From contig JAICUE010000005.1 of assembly GCA_025936015.1 (NCBI GenBank), positions 1-21,492 on the forward strand: a DNA stretch of 21,492 nucleotides, written 5' to 3'. This document shows, piece by piece, positions 7,515-14,629 of this stretch. The translations under genes were made by a program, and so were the position numbers. Origin of the DNA: Gemmatimonadaceae bacterium. GTDB lineage: Bacteria; Gemmatimonadota; Gemmatimonadetes; Gemmatimonadales; Gemmatimonadaceae. Within the stretch, counting starts at the first letter, position 1. Each line of letters starts with the position of its first letter. Under the pieces are notes generated by a model, which did no database searches, was not told the DNA's origin, and saw nothing but the letters and a program-made list of their open reading frames with translations.

Positions 7515-9602
7515 ATGACTATGCCCGCCGCCTTCGACCTTCGCGCCCCATTCGAACCTGCGGGCGACCAGCCGCGCGCGATCGCCGAGCTCTCGGCGGG
7601 TCTCGCTCGCGGTGACCGATTCCAGACACTGCTCGGCGTTACCGGGTCGGGGAAGACGATGACGATGGCGAACGTCATCAGGAATCACGGACGCCCGACG
7701 CTCGTCCTCTCGCACAACAAGACGCTCGCGGCGCAGCTGTACGGCGAGATCAAGAGCTTCTTCCCGCACAACGCGGTCGAGTACTTCATCTCGTACTACG
7801 ACTACTACCAGCCGGAAGCGTACGTCCCGTCGAGCGACACGTACATCGAGAAGGACGCGTCGATCAACGAGGACATCGACCGGCTGCGGCTGCGCGCGAC
7901 GTCGTCGCTGATGGAGCGCGAGGACGTGATCATCGTCGCCACAGTCTCCGCGATCTACGGTCTCGGCGATCCGGTGAGCTATCGCGAGCAGATGGTGACG
8001 CTGACGCAGGGGCAGCGCATCGCCCGAGACGACATCCTTCGCGCGCTGGTGCGGATCCAGTACACGCGCAACGACGTCGCCTTCGATCGCGGCACCTTCC
8101 GGGTGCGCGGCGATACCGTAGAGATCTTCCCGGCCTACGAGGAGCAGGGCGTCCGCGTCGAGATGTGGGGGGACGAGATCGAGCGCGTCTCGAAGATCGA
8201 CCTGCTCACCGGCGAGACGATCGCGACCCTCGATCGCGCGGCGATCTATCCGGCGAAGCACTTCGTCACGACGCGGCCGACGCTCGAGCGCGCGGTGGGG
8301 CTCATCCGCACCGAGCTCGCCGAGCGCCTAACGGTACTGAAGAGTGCCGGCAAGCTGCTGGAGGCGCAACGACTCGAGTCGCGGACGAACTTCGACATCG
8401 AGATGATGCTCGAGATCGGGACATGCGCGGGGATCGAGAACTACTCGCGGCACCTCTCCGGCCGCGCGGCCGGTGAGCGGCCGGCATGTCTGCTCGACTA
8501 CTTCCCGGAAGACTATCTCGTCGTCGTCGACGAATCGCACGTCACGCTGCCGCAGATCGGTGGAATGTTCAACGGCGACCGCGCGCGCAAGCTGACGCTC
8601 GTCGATTACGGCTTCCGTCTCCCGAGTGCGCTGGATAACCGGCCGCTCATGTTCGACGAATTTCTCTCGCTGACACCGCGCGCCGTGTTCGTTTCGGCGA
8701 CGCCCGGTGAGCTCGACCTGCAGCTGAGCGAAGGAGTCGTGGCCGAGCAGATCATTCGGCCGACGGGACTGATCGATCCGGAGATCGAGATTCGCCCGGT
8801 GCGCGGCCAGGTCGACGATCTGCTTCACGAGATTCGCATTCGCGAACGAAAGGGCGAGCGGGTGCTCGTCACGACGCTGACGAAGCGGATGGCCGAGGAC
8901 CTCACCGACTACATGCAGCAGATGGGCGTGCGCGTGCGCTACATGCACTCGGACATCGACGCGATCGAGCGGATGGAGATCGTGCGCGGGCTGCGGTTAG
9001 GCGAGTTCGATGTGCTCGTCGGGATCAACCTCCTGCGCGAGGGGCTCGACATGCCGGAGGTGTCGCTCGTCGCGATTCTCGACGCGGACCAGGAGGGGTT
9101 CCTGCGCAGCGAGCGCTCACTCATCCAGACGGTCGGCCGCGCGGCGCGCCACGTCGAAGGCCGCGCGATCTTCTACGCGGATCGGATCACCGGGTCGATG
9201 CAGCGCTGCCTCGACGAGACGAGCCGTCGTCGCGCGATCCAGCTGCAGCACAACCTCGACAACGGCATCACGCCGATGAGCGTGAAGAAGAGCGTCGATC
9301 AGGTCCGCTTCATCACGCGTGTGGCCGATGCGCGAATCGAACGGGATGAGGATTCGGGGAAACCGAAGCGCGTCGCCGAAAAGATCCGGCAGTTCGCCGC
9401 TGGCGACGAGAAGGGACCGGTCGACATACCTGCGGCCATCGCCGCGGTGGAGAAGGCGATGCGCGAGGCCGCCGCGAACCTCGACTTCGAGGGTGCGGCG
9501 CGATTGCGCGATGAGCTGTTCGAGCTGAAAGCGCGAGCTGACGGGAGCGCGAGCGCGAAGCCGAAGCAGGCAGGCGGCTCGCAGCGTCGCGCGGCTCGCT
9601 GA
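7515..9602 (+). CDS. uvrB: Excinuclease ABC subunit UvrB
   Basis: UvrB is the damage-verifying helicase-like subunit of nucleotide excision repair: it is loaded by UvrA and recruits UvrC. The 695-residue length is typical. Walker A is GVTGSGKT (Lys47 from this start). The beta-hairpin region reads YYDYYQPEAYVP, then ATVSAIYGLGDP; the DEAD-like box is VVVDESHVTLPQIGGM. FVSATPGELDLQ, VLVGINLLREGLDMPEVSLV and QTVGRAARH are helicase motifs, and the C-terminal UVR domain (EKAMREAAANLDFEGAARLRDEL) for UvrC contact is present. The second ATG at 7521 (MPAAFD) would put the Walker lysine at 45, as in E. coli UvrB, and suits the nearby -10 box, so it may be the true start. It heads the uvrB-tsaE-tsaB-rimI run. 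Two GTTAGGC words lie inside, one read as R-L-G and one as R-L-T. Confidence 0.97.
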   Translation: MTMPAAFDLRAPFEPAGDQPRAIAELSAGLARGDRFQTLLGVTGSGKTMTMANVIRNHGRPTLVLSHNKTLAAQLYGEIKSFFPHNAVEYFISYYDYYQPEAYVPSSDTYIEKDASINEDIDRLRLRATSSLMEREDVIIVATVSAIYGLGDPVSYREQMVTLTQGQRIARDDILRALVRIQYTRNDVAFDRGTFRVRGDTVEIFPAYEEQGVRVEMWGDEIERVSKIDLLTGETIATLDRAAIYPAKHFVTTRPTLERAVGLIRTELAERLTVLKSAGKLLEAQRLESRTNFDIEMMLEIGTCAGIENYSRHLSGRAAGERPACLLDYFPEDYLVVVDESHVTLPQIGGMFNGDRARKLTLVDYGFRLPSALDNRPLMFDEFLSLTPRAVFVSATPGELDLQLSEGVVAEQIIRPTGLIDPEIEIRPVRGQVDDLLHEIRIRERKGERVLVTTLTKRMAEDLTDYMQQMGVRVRYMHSDIDAIERMEIVRGLRLGEFDVLVGINLLREGLDMPEVSLVAILDADQEGFLRSERSLIQTVGRAARHVEGRAIFYADRITGSMQRCLDETSRRRAIQLQHNLDNGITPMSVKKSVDQVRFITRVADARIERDEDSGKPKRVAEKIRQFAAGDEKGPVDIPAAIAAVEKAMREAAANLDFEGAARLRDELFELKARADGSASAKPKQAGGSQRRAAR

Positions 9603-9610
9603 GCGACAAC

Positions 9611-10069
9611 ATGTCCGACGGGCACGCACAGCATCCACTACCGGCGCTCGCTGGCCGCGGCCGGCTCGCGGTGACGCTCGACGAGCTCGTGGCGTGGGGT
9701 GAACGATTTGGTCGCACGGCGCGCGCGCCGCTCGTCGTCACGCTCGCCGGCGACCTTGGCGCTGGCAAGACCACGCTCGCGCAGGCGATCTGCCGCGGGT
9801 ACGGTGTCGGCGAGCCGGTGACGAGCCCCACGTTCGCGCTCGTCCACCGTTATGACGCGCGGCTTTCGCCGGTCTACCATCTCGATCTGTATCGCCTTCG
9901 CGGGCCGGACGAATTGACGAACATCGGATGGGACGAGATCGTGTCGTCGCAGTCGCTGGTGCTCGTCGAGTGGCCCGAGCGCGCGGGAGGTGCGCTCCCG
10001 TCGCACGTCGCGATCGACCTCGAACACGTGCCCGGGGACGACGCGCGACGGGTGCTCCTGGCCGGATGA
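9611..10069 (+). CDS. tsaE: tRNA t6A biosynthesis ATPase TsaE (YjeE)
   Basis: TsaE is the small P-loop ATPase that, with TsaB and TsaD, converts threonylcarbamoyl-AMP and tRNA to t6A at position 37. The 152-residue product has Walker A GDLGAGKTTLAQAI, the family motif TSPTFALVHRY, HLDLYRL, and the W-E-x-x-x-x-L-x-E-W-P-E-R type segment read here as GWDEIVSSQSLVLVEWPER. It starts 8 bases after the uvrB stop, with an ATG at 9611 and no strong Shine-Dalgarno, so it is probably translated by coupling. Its stop overlaps the tsaB start by 4 bases (ATGA). A tsaE-tsaB-rimI order is a common arrangement; the partner TsaD is not in this window. Confidence 0.95.
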   Translation: MSDGHAQHPLPALAGRGRLAVTLDELVAWGERFGRTARAPLVVTLAGDLGAGKTTLAQAICRGYGVGEPVTSPTFALVHRYDARLSPVYHLDLYRLRGPDELTNIGWDEIVSSQSLVLVEWPERAGGALPSHVAIDLEHVPGDDARRVLLAG

Positions 10070-10728
10070 GCGAGCCGCTGACGCTGGGCATCGATGCGAG
10101 CACGTATCGCGGAACGGTGGCGGTGCTCGCCGGACGAAGCGTCATCGCGACCGCCGAGGTCGCGATGCGCGGCGAGCGCGAGGAGCGGCTGATGCCGGCG
10201 ATCGCCGACGCGTTAGGCAGCGCCGGCGCCGCCGTCGGAGACCTGGCGAAGGTCGTCGTCGGTGCCGGCCCCGGCAGCTTCACGTCGCTGCGCATCGGCG
10301 CGGCGCTGGCGAAAGGAATCGCGCTCGCCTGCGAAATTCCCATCGCGGCGATGCCGTCGCTCGCGCTTCTGGCCGCCGGGGCCGACAACCCGCTCGCCAA
10401 CGGGCGGTACCTCGCGATCCTCGATGCGATGCGCGGCGACGTCTACGCGATGCTCATGGACTCGGTCGACGGCACCGTCGTCGCGGTTACCGGCGAGCAG
10501 CTGCTGGCGCGTGGCGCGGTCGACGCGCTGGCGCAGCGCCACGACGCGCGCATCGTCGGCGCGGGTCAATCGATCGACGCGATGCCCCACGCTCGCGGGC
10601 TTGCCCGTCTGGCGCCGTCGCTCGTGCGGGACGTGTCGCTCGCGACGTGGGAGCCGGCGTACGGGCGACTCGCCGAGGCACAGGTCAAATGGGAGACGGA
10701 GCACGGACGGTCGTTGACGACCGGATGA
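10066..10728 (+). CDS. tsaB: tRNA t6A biosynthesis protein TsaB (YeaZ)
   Basis: TsaB is an inactive ASKHA-fold paralog of TsaD that acts as its dimer partner in t6A formation. The product is 220 residues. It opens with LTLGIDASTYRGTVAVL, the phosphate-1-like strand, and carries the hallmark GAGPGSFTSLRIGAALAKGIAL (Ser where many members have Gly after FT). The ATG at 10066 was chosen over longer in-frame starts because it lies in the stop of tsaE (ATGA overlap) and places the first beta-strand at the N-terminus; an upstream extension would run back through tsaE. It overlaps rimI in the same way. One CGTTAGGC word lies at 10212, read as A-L-G. Confidence 0.94.
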   Translation: MSEPLTLGIDASTYRGTVAVLAGRSVIATAEVAMRGEREERLMPAIADALGSAGAAVGDLAKVVVGAGPGSFTSLRIGAALAKGIALACEIPIAAMPSLALLAAGADNPLANGRYLAILDAMRGDVYAMLMDSVDGTVVAVTGEQLLARGAVDALAQRHDARIVGAGQSIDAMPHARGLARLAPSLVRDVSLATWEPAYGRLAEAQVKWETEHGRSLTTG

Positions 10729-11177
10729 CTGCACAGGTAGTGATCCGCTTTGCGCAGGGCGACGATCTCGCGCGGGTTGTCGAGATCGAACGGGCCAGCT
10801 TCGCCGATCCGTGGACCCTGACAGCGTTCCGTTCGGCGCTCGAGGAGGAGCGGCTCAACTTTCTCGTCGCCACGTCTGGCGACGCGGTGCTTGGCTATGC
10901 GGTGTCGTGGTGCGTCGTGGACGAAGCCGAGTTGGCGAACCTGGGGGTGGTGCCGGCGATGCGAGGGCAGCACGTCGGCGCAGCACTGCTCGATCGCGCG
11001 ATGGGTGACGCCCGGATCGCCGGGTGTACGATCATGCATCTCGAGGTTCGGGAGTCGAACACGGCAGCGCGGGCGCTGTATGAATCCCGCGGCTTCGGGA
11101 TGGTCGGGCGCCGAAGGCGCTATTACCGGCACCCCGTCGAAGACGCGTTGATCCTGCGCGCACGGCTGGATCGTTGA
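10725..11177 (+). CDS. rimI: Ribosomal-protein-alanine N-acetyltransferase RimI-like (GNAT)
   Basis: GNAT-fold acetyltransferase of 150 residues, last gene of the uvrB-tsaE-tsaB-rimI run. RimI acetylates the N-terminal Ala of ribosomal protein S18 in E. coli. Visible motifs are the FADPWTLTAFRSAL opening typical of RimI, ELANLGVVPAMRGQHVGAALL (acetyl-CoA pyrophosphate-binding motif A, Q/R-x-x-G-x-G/A with the glycine changed to Val-Gly-Ala), HLEVRESNTAARALYESRGF (motif B) and the C-terminal YYRHPVEDALIL segment. The ATG at 10725 overlaps the tsaB stop (ATGA) and removes the spurious upstream frame. RimI assignment rests on motif and neighbourhood; substrate specificity is inferred. Confidence 0.92.
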   Translation: MTAQVVIRFAQGDDLARVVEIERASFADPWTLTAFRSALEEERLNFLVATSGDAVLGYAVSWCVVDEAELANLGVVPAMRGQHVGAALLDRAMGDARIAGCTIMHLEVRESNTAARALYESRGFGMVGRRRRYYRHPVEDALILRARLDR

Positions 11178-11233
11178 CCGTTCTGGAGGTTCGCCGCGCG
11201 CGGAGAAGATTCGACGCTGCCGGCGATGATTCG

Positions 11234-11265
11234 TTTGCGCACCCGATCGGGCGCAGCCATATTAT
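11234..11265 (+). promoter_or_regulatory. Candidate ssb promoter with palindrome between boxes
   Basis: TATTAT at 11260-11265 is a good -10-like box in GC-rich sequence; TTTGCG/TTGCGC at 11234-11240 is a weak -35 candidate with a long (19-20 base) spacer. Between them lies the perfect 10-base palindrome CCCGATCGGG (11242-11251), which could be an operator. The 124-base gap between rimI and ssb holds nothing else clear. Confidence 0.4.
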
Positions 11266-11290
11266 GCGCGGCGAGAACATTCACTCGCCC

Positions 11291-11296
11291 AGGAGG
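11291..11296 (+). promoter_or_regulatory. Shine-Dalgarno of ssb
   Basis: AGGAGG lies 5 bases before the GTG at 11302. It is the strongest ribosome-binding site in the window and decides the non-ATG start of ssb; most other genes here rely on overlap. Confidence 0.85.
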
Positions 11297-11301
11297 AATC
11301 T

Positions 11302-11802
11302 GTGAGCCGGAGCTTGAACAAGGTGACGCTGATCGGCAATCTCGGGAACGATCCCGAGGTGCGCTCGACCAGCGGCGGAAATCGGGTAGCGACGTTCTCT
11401 CTCGCGACGAGCCGTTCCTGGAATGGGCCCGCGGGAGACCGTCAGGAGAAGACGGAGTGGCACCGCTGCGTGGTGTGGAACACCAAGACCTCGCAGCTCG
11501 CCGACATCGTCGAGAAGTACGTGAAGAAGGGTGACAAGCTGTACGTCGAAGGGCGGATCGAGTACCGCCAGTGGCAGGACAAGGAAGGGCAGACCCGCTA
11601 CAGCACGGAGATCAACGTCCGCGAGCTGATCATGCTCAGCGGTCGCTCCGGCGGCGGGGACTTCGATGGCGAAAGCTCGGCCCCTCCGCGCGCACGGTCG
11701 GCACCGGCGCCGGCGAAAGCGGCCGCAGCCAAGCAGGGCGGCGAGGATTTCGAGGATTTCCCCGGCGCACTGACCGACGAGGACGACGACCTGCCGTTCT
11801 GA
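11302..11802 (+). CDS. ssb: Single-stranded DNA-binding protein SSB
   Basis: SSB of 166 residues, a homotetrameric OB-fold protein that coats single-stranded DNA and recruits replication and repair partners. The OB fold spans about residues 1-112: LNKVTLIGNLGNDPEVR, VATFSLATSRSW, TEWHRCVVWNTKTSQLADIVEKYVKKGDKLYVEGRIEYR. A disordered Gly/Ala/Pro-rich linker follows, ending in the acidic tip DEDDDLPF that docks RecO, PriA, Exo I and others. The GTG start is fixed by the AGGAGG five bases upstream. The gene is monocistronic: its own promoter candidate upstream and a strong hairpin after it. No ribosomal S6/S18 neighbours are present, unlike the rpsF-ssb-rpsR arrangement common elsewhere. Confidence 0.97.
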   Translation: MSRSLNKVTLIGNLGNDPEVRSTSGGNRVATFSLATSRSWNGPAGDRQEKTEWHRCVVWNTKTSQLADIVEKYVKKGDKLYVEGRIEYRQWQDKEGQTRYSTEINVRELIMLSGRSGGGDFDGESSAPPRARSAPAPAKAAAAKQGGEDFEDFPGALTDEDDDLPF

Positions 11803-11827
11803 GGCGATTCGTTCACAGCGATTCTCG

Positions 11828-11870
11828 CGCAGACCGCCGGCCGCCCCTGGGCGGCCGGCGGTCTGCGTTA
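11828..11870 (+). terminator. Strong hairpin terminator after ssb
   Basis: A perfect 17-bp inverted repeat (CGCAGACCGCCGGCCGC at 11828-11844, complement at 11851-11867) with a 6-base loop lies 25 bases after the ssb stop. Only TTA follows, so the U-tract is weak. This matches the style of the secA hairpin. Confidence 0.8.
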
Positions 11871-11962
11871 CGGCATGTGCGGGTGCGCGATGGCGTTACC
11901 TTGTTCCGCCGACCGCGTCATCCCGATAGCGAGCCTCGGCCTCCGAGCCCGGCCGTGTGTTC

Positions 11963-11981
11963 GGCTCCCGATTCGGGAGCC
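11963..11981. promoter_or_regulatory. Small inverted repeat upstream of the LysM gene
   Basis: GGCTCCC (11963-11969) and GGGAGCC (11975-11981) flank GATTC, 21 bases before the LysM gene start. It may be a leader hairpin that affects translation or an operator. The rest of the 200-base gap after ssb holds the ssb terminator and no recognisable promoter. Confidence 0.3.
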
Positions 11982-12002
11982 TCCACCTGTCCGCAATCGT
12001 TC

Positions 12003-13145
12003 ATGACGTCATCGACTTCGCGCAGTCCGAGCCGAGCGCAGTTCCGCGCTCCCTGGTTTTTGGCCGCTTTCGGCGTTGCACTCAGTGCACCGGTGATTGC
12101 GCACGCGCAGCAGCCTGACTCGACGACGCGTCCCGCCACGCATACAGTCAAGACCGGCGACACGCTCTGGGATCTGGCGCGTGTCTACCTCGGCGATCCC
12201 TTCCTCTGGCCCGAGATCTACCGGATCAACACCGACGTCGTCGAGGATCCGCACTGGATCTACCCTGGCGAGGTTCTGCGAATTCCCGGCGCCAGCGCCG
12301 GTGAGCCCGGTGTCGTGGCGGAAATGACGCCGTCCGACAGCGGGATCGCGGAGGAGCCAGTCGAAGCGACGGGGCCGACGATGTTCCGTCGCCCGGTGCG
12401 TCGCGGGACGGCGGCGGTCCGCGGAGGCGCGCTGGCGATCGACGCGGCTCCGGCGGTCCGCGCGGGTGAGTATTACGCTGCGCCTTTCGTGATCGGGGAT
12501 TACCCGCGCAAGCATGCGGGCAAGATCATCGGCACCGCCGAGATTGCCGGGATCCCGATGGCGCACGAGCGCACGTTCCTCCAGAACGAAGAGCGTGTCT
12601 ACGTCCGCATCCCGACCGCGAGCATTCCGTCGGTCGGCGACAAGTTTCTTGCGTACAAGATGGGCCCCGATATCCCGGGCATCGGCCAGGTCGTGATTCC
12701 GACCGGCATCCTGCTGGTCGAGCAGCCGAGCAATGGCGATGCGACGATCGCCCGGGTCATCACGCAGTTCGAGGATCTCGAGCTGGCCCAGAACGTCACG
12801 CCGCTCGACAACTTCGTTTCCCCGCCCGCAGCGCCACTGACACCGATCGATCTCGGGCCGTCGGCGAAGATTGCCTGGATCCAGGGGAACCCGGAGCTGG
12901 CGACGATCCAGAGCTATCTCATCGTCGCCCTCGGGGAGGATGTCGGCGTGAAGCCGGGCGATGAGTTCCACGTTTACCGCCGCCGTCAGACAACCGACGA
13001 AGGGGATCATTTGCCGGCAGAGCTGATCGCGGTCGCCCACGCGGTGCGGGTTGGCGCGACGACGAGCACGCTTGTCGTCAGCGGGCAGCGGAATCCGGCG
13101 ATCGTCGAGGGCGCGCGCACCCAGCTTTCAGCTAGGATGCCGTAG
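12003..13145 (+). CDS. Secreted LysM-domain protein
   Basis: Product of 380 residues. An Arg/Ser-rich N-terminus and the hydrophobic run WFLAAFGVALSAPVIAHA end in a likely signal-peptidase I site (AHA/QQ, after residue 35). A single LysM domain at about residues 47-95 (HTVKTGDTLWDLARVYLGDP, then WPEIYRIN and IYPGEVLRIP) should bind the glycan strands of peptidoglycan, so the protein is probably periplasmic. The remaining roughly 280 residues, rich in beta-type segments (FLAYKMGPDIPGIGQVVIP, KPGDEFHVYRRRQ), match no domain I can name. ATG 12003 is chosen because it directly precedes the signal peptide; an upstream extension would run through ssb in another frame. There is no clear Shine-Dalgarno. 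It sits 29 bases before the hemX-like gene and may be co-transcribed with it. Confidence 0.87.
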   Translation: MTSSTSRSPSRAQFRAPWFLAAFGVALSAPVIAHAQQPDSTTRPATHTVKTGDTLWDLARVYLGDPFLWPEIYRINTDVVEDPHWIYPGEVLRIPGASAGEPGVVAEMTPSDSGIAEEPVEATGPTMFRRPVRRGTAAVRGGALAIDAAPAVRAGEYYAAPFVIGDYPRKHAGKIIGTAEIAGIPMAHERTFLQNEERVYVRIPTASIPSVGDKFLAYKMGPDIPGIGQVVIPTGILLVEQPSNGDATIARVITQFEDLELAQNVTPLDNFVSPPAAPLTPIDLGPSAKIAWIQGNPELATIQSYLIVALGEDVGVKPGDEFHVYRRRQTTDEGDHLPAELIAVAHAVRVGATTSTLVVSGQRNPAIVEGARTQLSARMP

Positions 13146-13174
13146 CCACAGCGGTTAGATTCCGGGCGAGCGCC

Positions 13175-13981
13175 ATGACAGCGATCGCCCACTTCATTGC
13201 CACAACCTGCTATCTCGGCGCCGCGGCACTTGCCGCGGCGCCTTTCGCGCGTCCGATACGCGCGCCGTTGCGCGGCGTGCTCGCGGTGCTCGGCATCGGC
13301 ATCATCGCGCACGCCGCCGGGCTCATCGAGCTGGCCCGGACGCTGGGACAGGCTCCGGTTACCGGGCTGGGCCCGGCGCTGTCCTGTGCGGCGATCGTAC
13401 TCGCGGCGATGCTGTTCGTCGTCGAGCTCATTGCCCGCGAAGTAAGCTTGACGCTCGTCGCGGCGCCGTTGGCGGCTCTTCTCACCGTGGCGGCGAACAT
13501 GGCTGGGTTGGTCGCTGAAGCGAACCCCCCCGGGGGCCGGGGAGCCTGGTTCATCGCGCACATCGCGCTGTCGATGGCTGGACTGGCGGCAATGGCTACC
13601 GCGGCGGCCGCGGGGACGATGTATCTCGTTCAGCGGCGCGAGCTGCGTTCACGGCGTTTTGGCCCGCTCTTCCGGCTCTTCCCCCCGCTGCAGACACTCG
13701 ACCGGGTGAACCACCTCGCGGTCATCGCCGGCTGGATCGGCTTGACGTTAGGCATCCTGATGGGGCTCGCGTACTCGGTCAGCTTCCACCAGAGCGACAT
13801 GCCTCAGGTGATCTGGGCGCTCGGCGCCTGGGCTGGAGTCACTGCGCTCGCGCTCGGCCGAGTGGTCCGGGGCTGGGAAGCGCGCCGCGCCGCCGTCGCG
13901 GCGAACACCGCATTCGCGGGCGTGATCCTGCTGTGGATCGCGGTACGAGTGTTCGCGAGCCAACCGGGCAAGTTCCTGTGA
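13175..13981 (+). CDS. hemX: HemX/CcsA-like cytochrome c assembly membrane protein
   Basis: Integral membrane protein of 268 residues with about seven or eight hydrophobic helices, the size and plan of the HemX/YpjD branch of the CcsA/ResC (cytochrome c assembly) family. Potential haem-ligand histidines occur at residue 46 (IIAHAAGL), near 130 (FIAHIALSMAG) and near 178 (VNHLAVIAGWIGLTLGI), the last resembling the conserved C-terminal family segment. The family handles haem, or in HemX restrains glutamyl-tRNA reductase level. Being two genes before hemA supports the HemX reading over a bona fide CcsA, because no ResB/Ccs1 partner is seen. Its stop overlaps the next gene by 4 bases (GTGA). One GTTAGGC word, at 13747, is read as T-L-G. 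Confidence 0.82.
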   Translation: MTAIAHFIATTCYLGAAALAAAPFARPIRAPLRGVLAVLGIGIIAHAAGLIELARTLGQAPVTGLGPALSCAAIVLAAMLFVVELIAREVSLTLVAAPLAALLTVAANMAGLVAEANPPGGRGAWFIAHIALSMAGLAAMATAAAAGTMYLVQRRELRSRRFGPLFRLFPPLQTLDRVNHLAVIAGWIGLTLGILMGLAYSVSFHQSDMPQVIWALGAWAGVTALALGRVVRGWEARRAAVAANTAFAGVILLWIAVRVFASQPGKFL

Positions 13982-14616
13982 GGAATGCCGACGCCACACA
14001 GCCGGTCGACGGCCGGGTCGCGATCGTCGTCCATGCCGATCGCGTACGCGTGCTCGTCGTCGGTGGCGGCAAGGTGGCGGAACGAAAGGCGTTGGCCTTC
14101 GCCGGACAGGGCGCGGCAGTTCGCGTCGTCGCGCCACGCGGCGAGGCTGGCCTGCGCGAAGCCGCGGCGGCAGGGCTTCTCGATCTCATTCTCCGTGCAT
14201 ACCAGGGGGGCGACATCGGCGATGCGGAGCTGGTGATCGCCGCGACCGACGACCGCGCGACGAACGCGCGGGTCGCGGCCGACGCGCGTGCCGCCCATCG
14301 CTTGTGCAACGTGGTTGACAAGCCGGACGAAGGAAGCTTTTCGTCGATCGCCCAGCGCACGAACGGTCCGCTGCTGATCGCAGTCGGTGCCAACGGTGTT
14401 CCCGCGGCGGCCACGCGAATTCTCGCGACGGTGACCGATCGCTTCGACGGGCGCTATGACGACGCGTTAGGCGCGCTGCGGTCGCTCCGCGAGCGGCTGC
14501 TCGCGCGCGGTGCCGCGAGTGAATGGGAGCGAGCATCATCGGCGTTGATCGGCGACGACTTCACCGCGCGTGTCGAGGATGGCCGCGTCGCCCGCGAAGC
14601 GGCGGCGTGGCCATGA
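13978..14616 (+). CDS. Precorrin-2 dehydrogenase/sirohydrochlorin ferrochelatase-like (CysG N-terminal, Met8/SirC type)
   Basis: Product of 212 residues, the length of stand-alone SirC/Met8-type enzymes, without the methyltransferase half of CysG. It has an NAD-binding Rossmann start VRVLVVGGGKVAERKALAFAGQGAAVRVVAP, ELVIAATDDRATN, then NVVDKPDEGSFSSIAQRTNGPLLIAVGANGVPAAATRIL matching the NVVDxPxxxxFxxP...ISTxGxSP region of the family. The reaction would be NAD-dependent oxidation of precorrin-2 to sirohydrochlorin, possibly with iron insertion for sirohaem. The VGANG in place of ISTGG is a departure worth noting. The GTG at 13978 sits in the stop of hemX (GTGA) and places the Rossmann strand about 22 residues in; a longer in-frame start at 13933 would overlap hemX more. 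Between hemX and hemA, this is a classic haem-cluster position. Confidence 0.85.
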   Translation: MRNADATQPVDGRVAIVVHADRVRVLVVGGGKVAERKALAFAGQGAAVRVVAPRGEAGLREAAAAGLLDLILRAYQGGDIGDAELVIAATDDRATNARVAADARAAHRLCNVVDKPDEGSFSSIAQRTNGPLLIAVGANGVPAAATRILATVTDRFDGRYDDALGALRSLRERLLARGAASEWERASSALIGDDFTARVEDGRVAREAAAWP

Positions 14617-14629
14617 CGGGAGCGCGATC

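Noticed and set aside
12009..13040. Minus-strand open frame of 343 codons opposite the LysM gene
   Set aside because: The plus strand has a signal peptide and LysM domain. The antisense product is compositionally biased (Arg/Asp-rich) without domains.
14570..14629. Longer N-terminus for hemA
   Set aside because: The GTG at 14630 has a Shine-Dalgarno and places the catalytic Cys at residue 50. The extension is Arg-rich and lies inside the previous gene.
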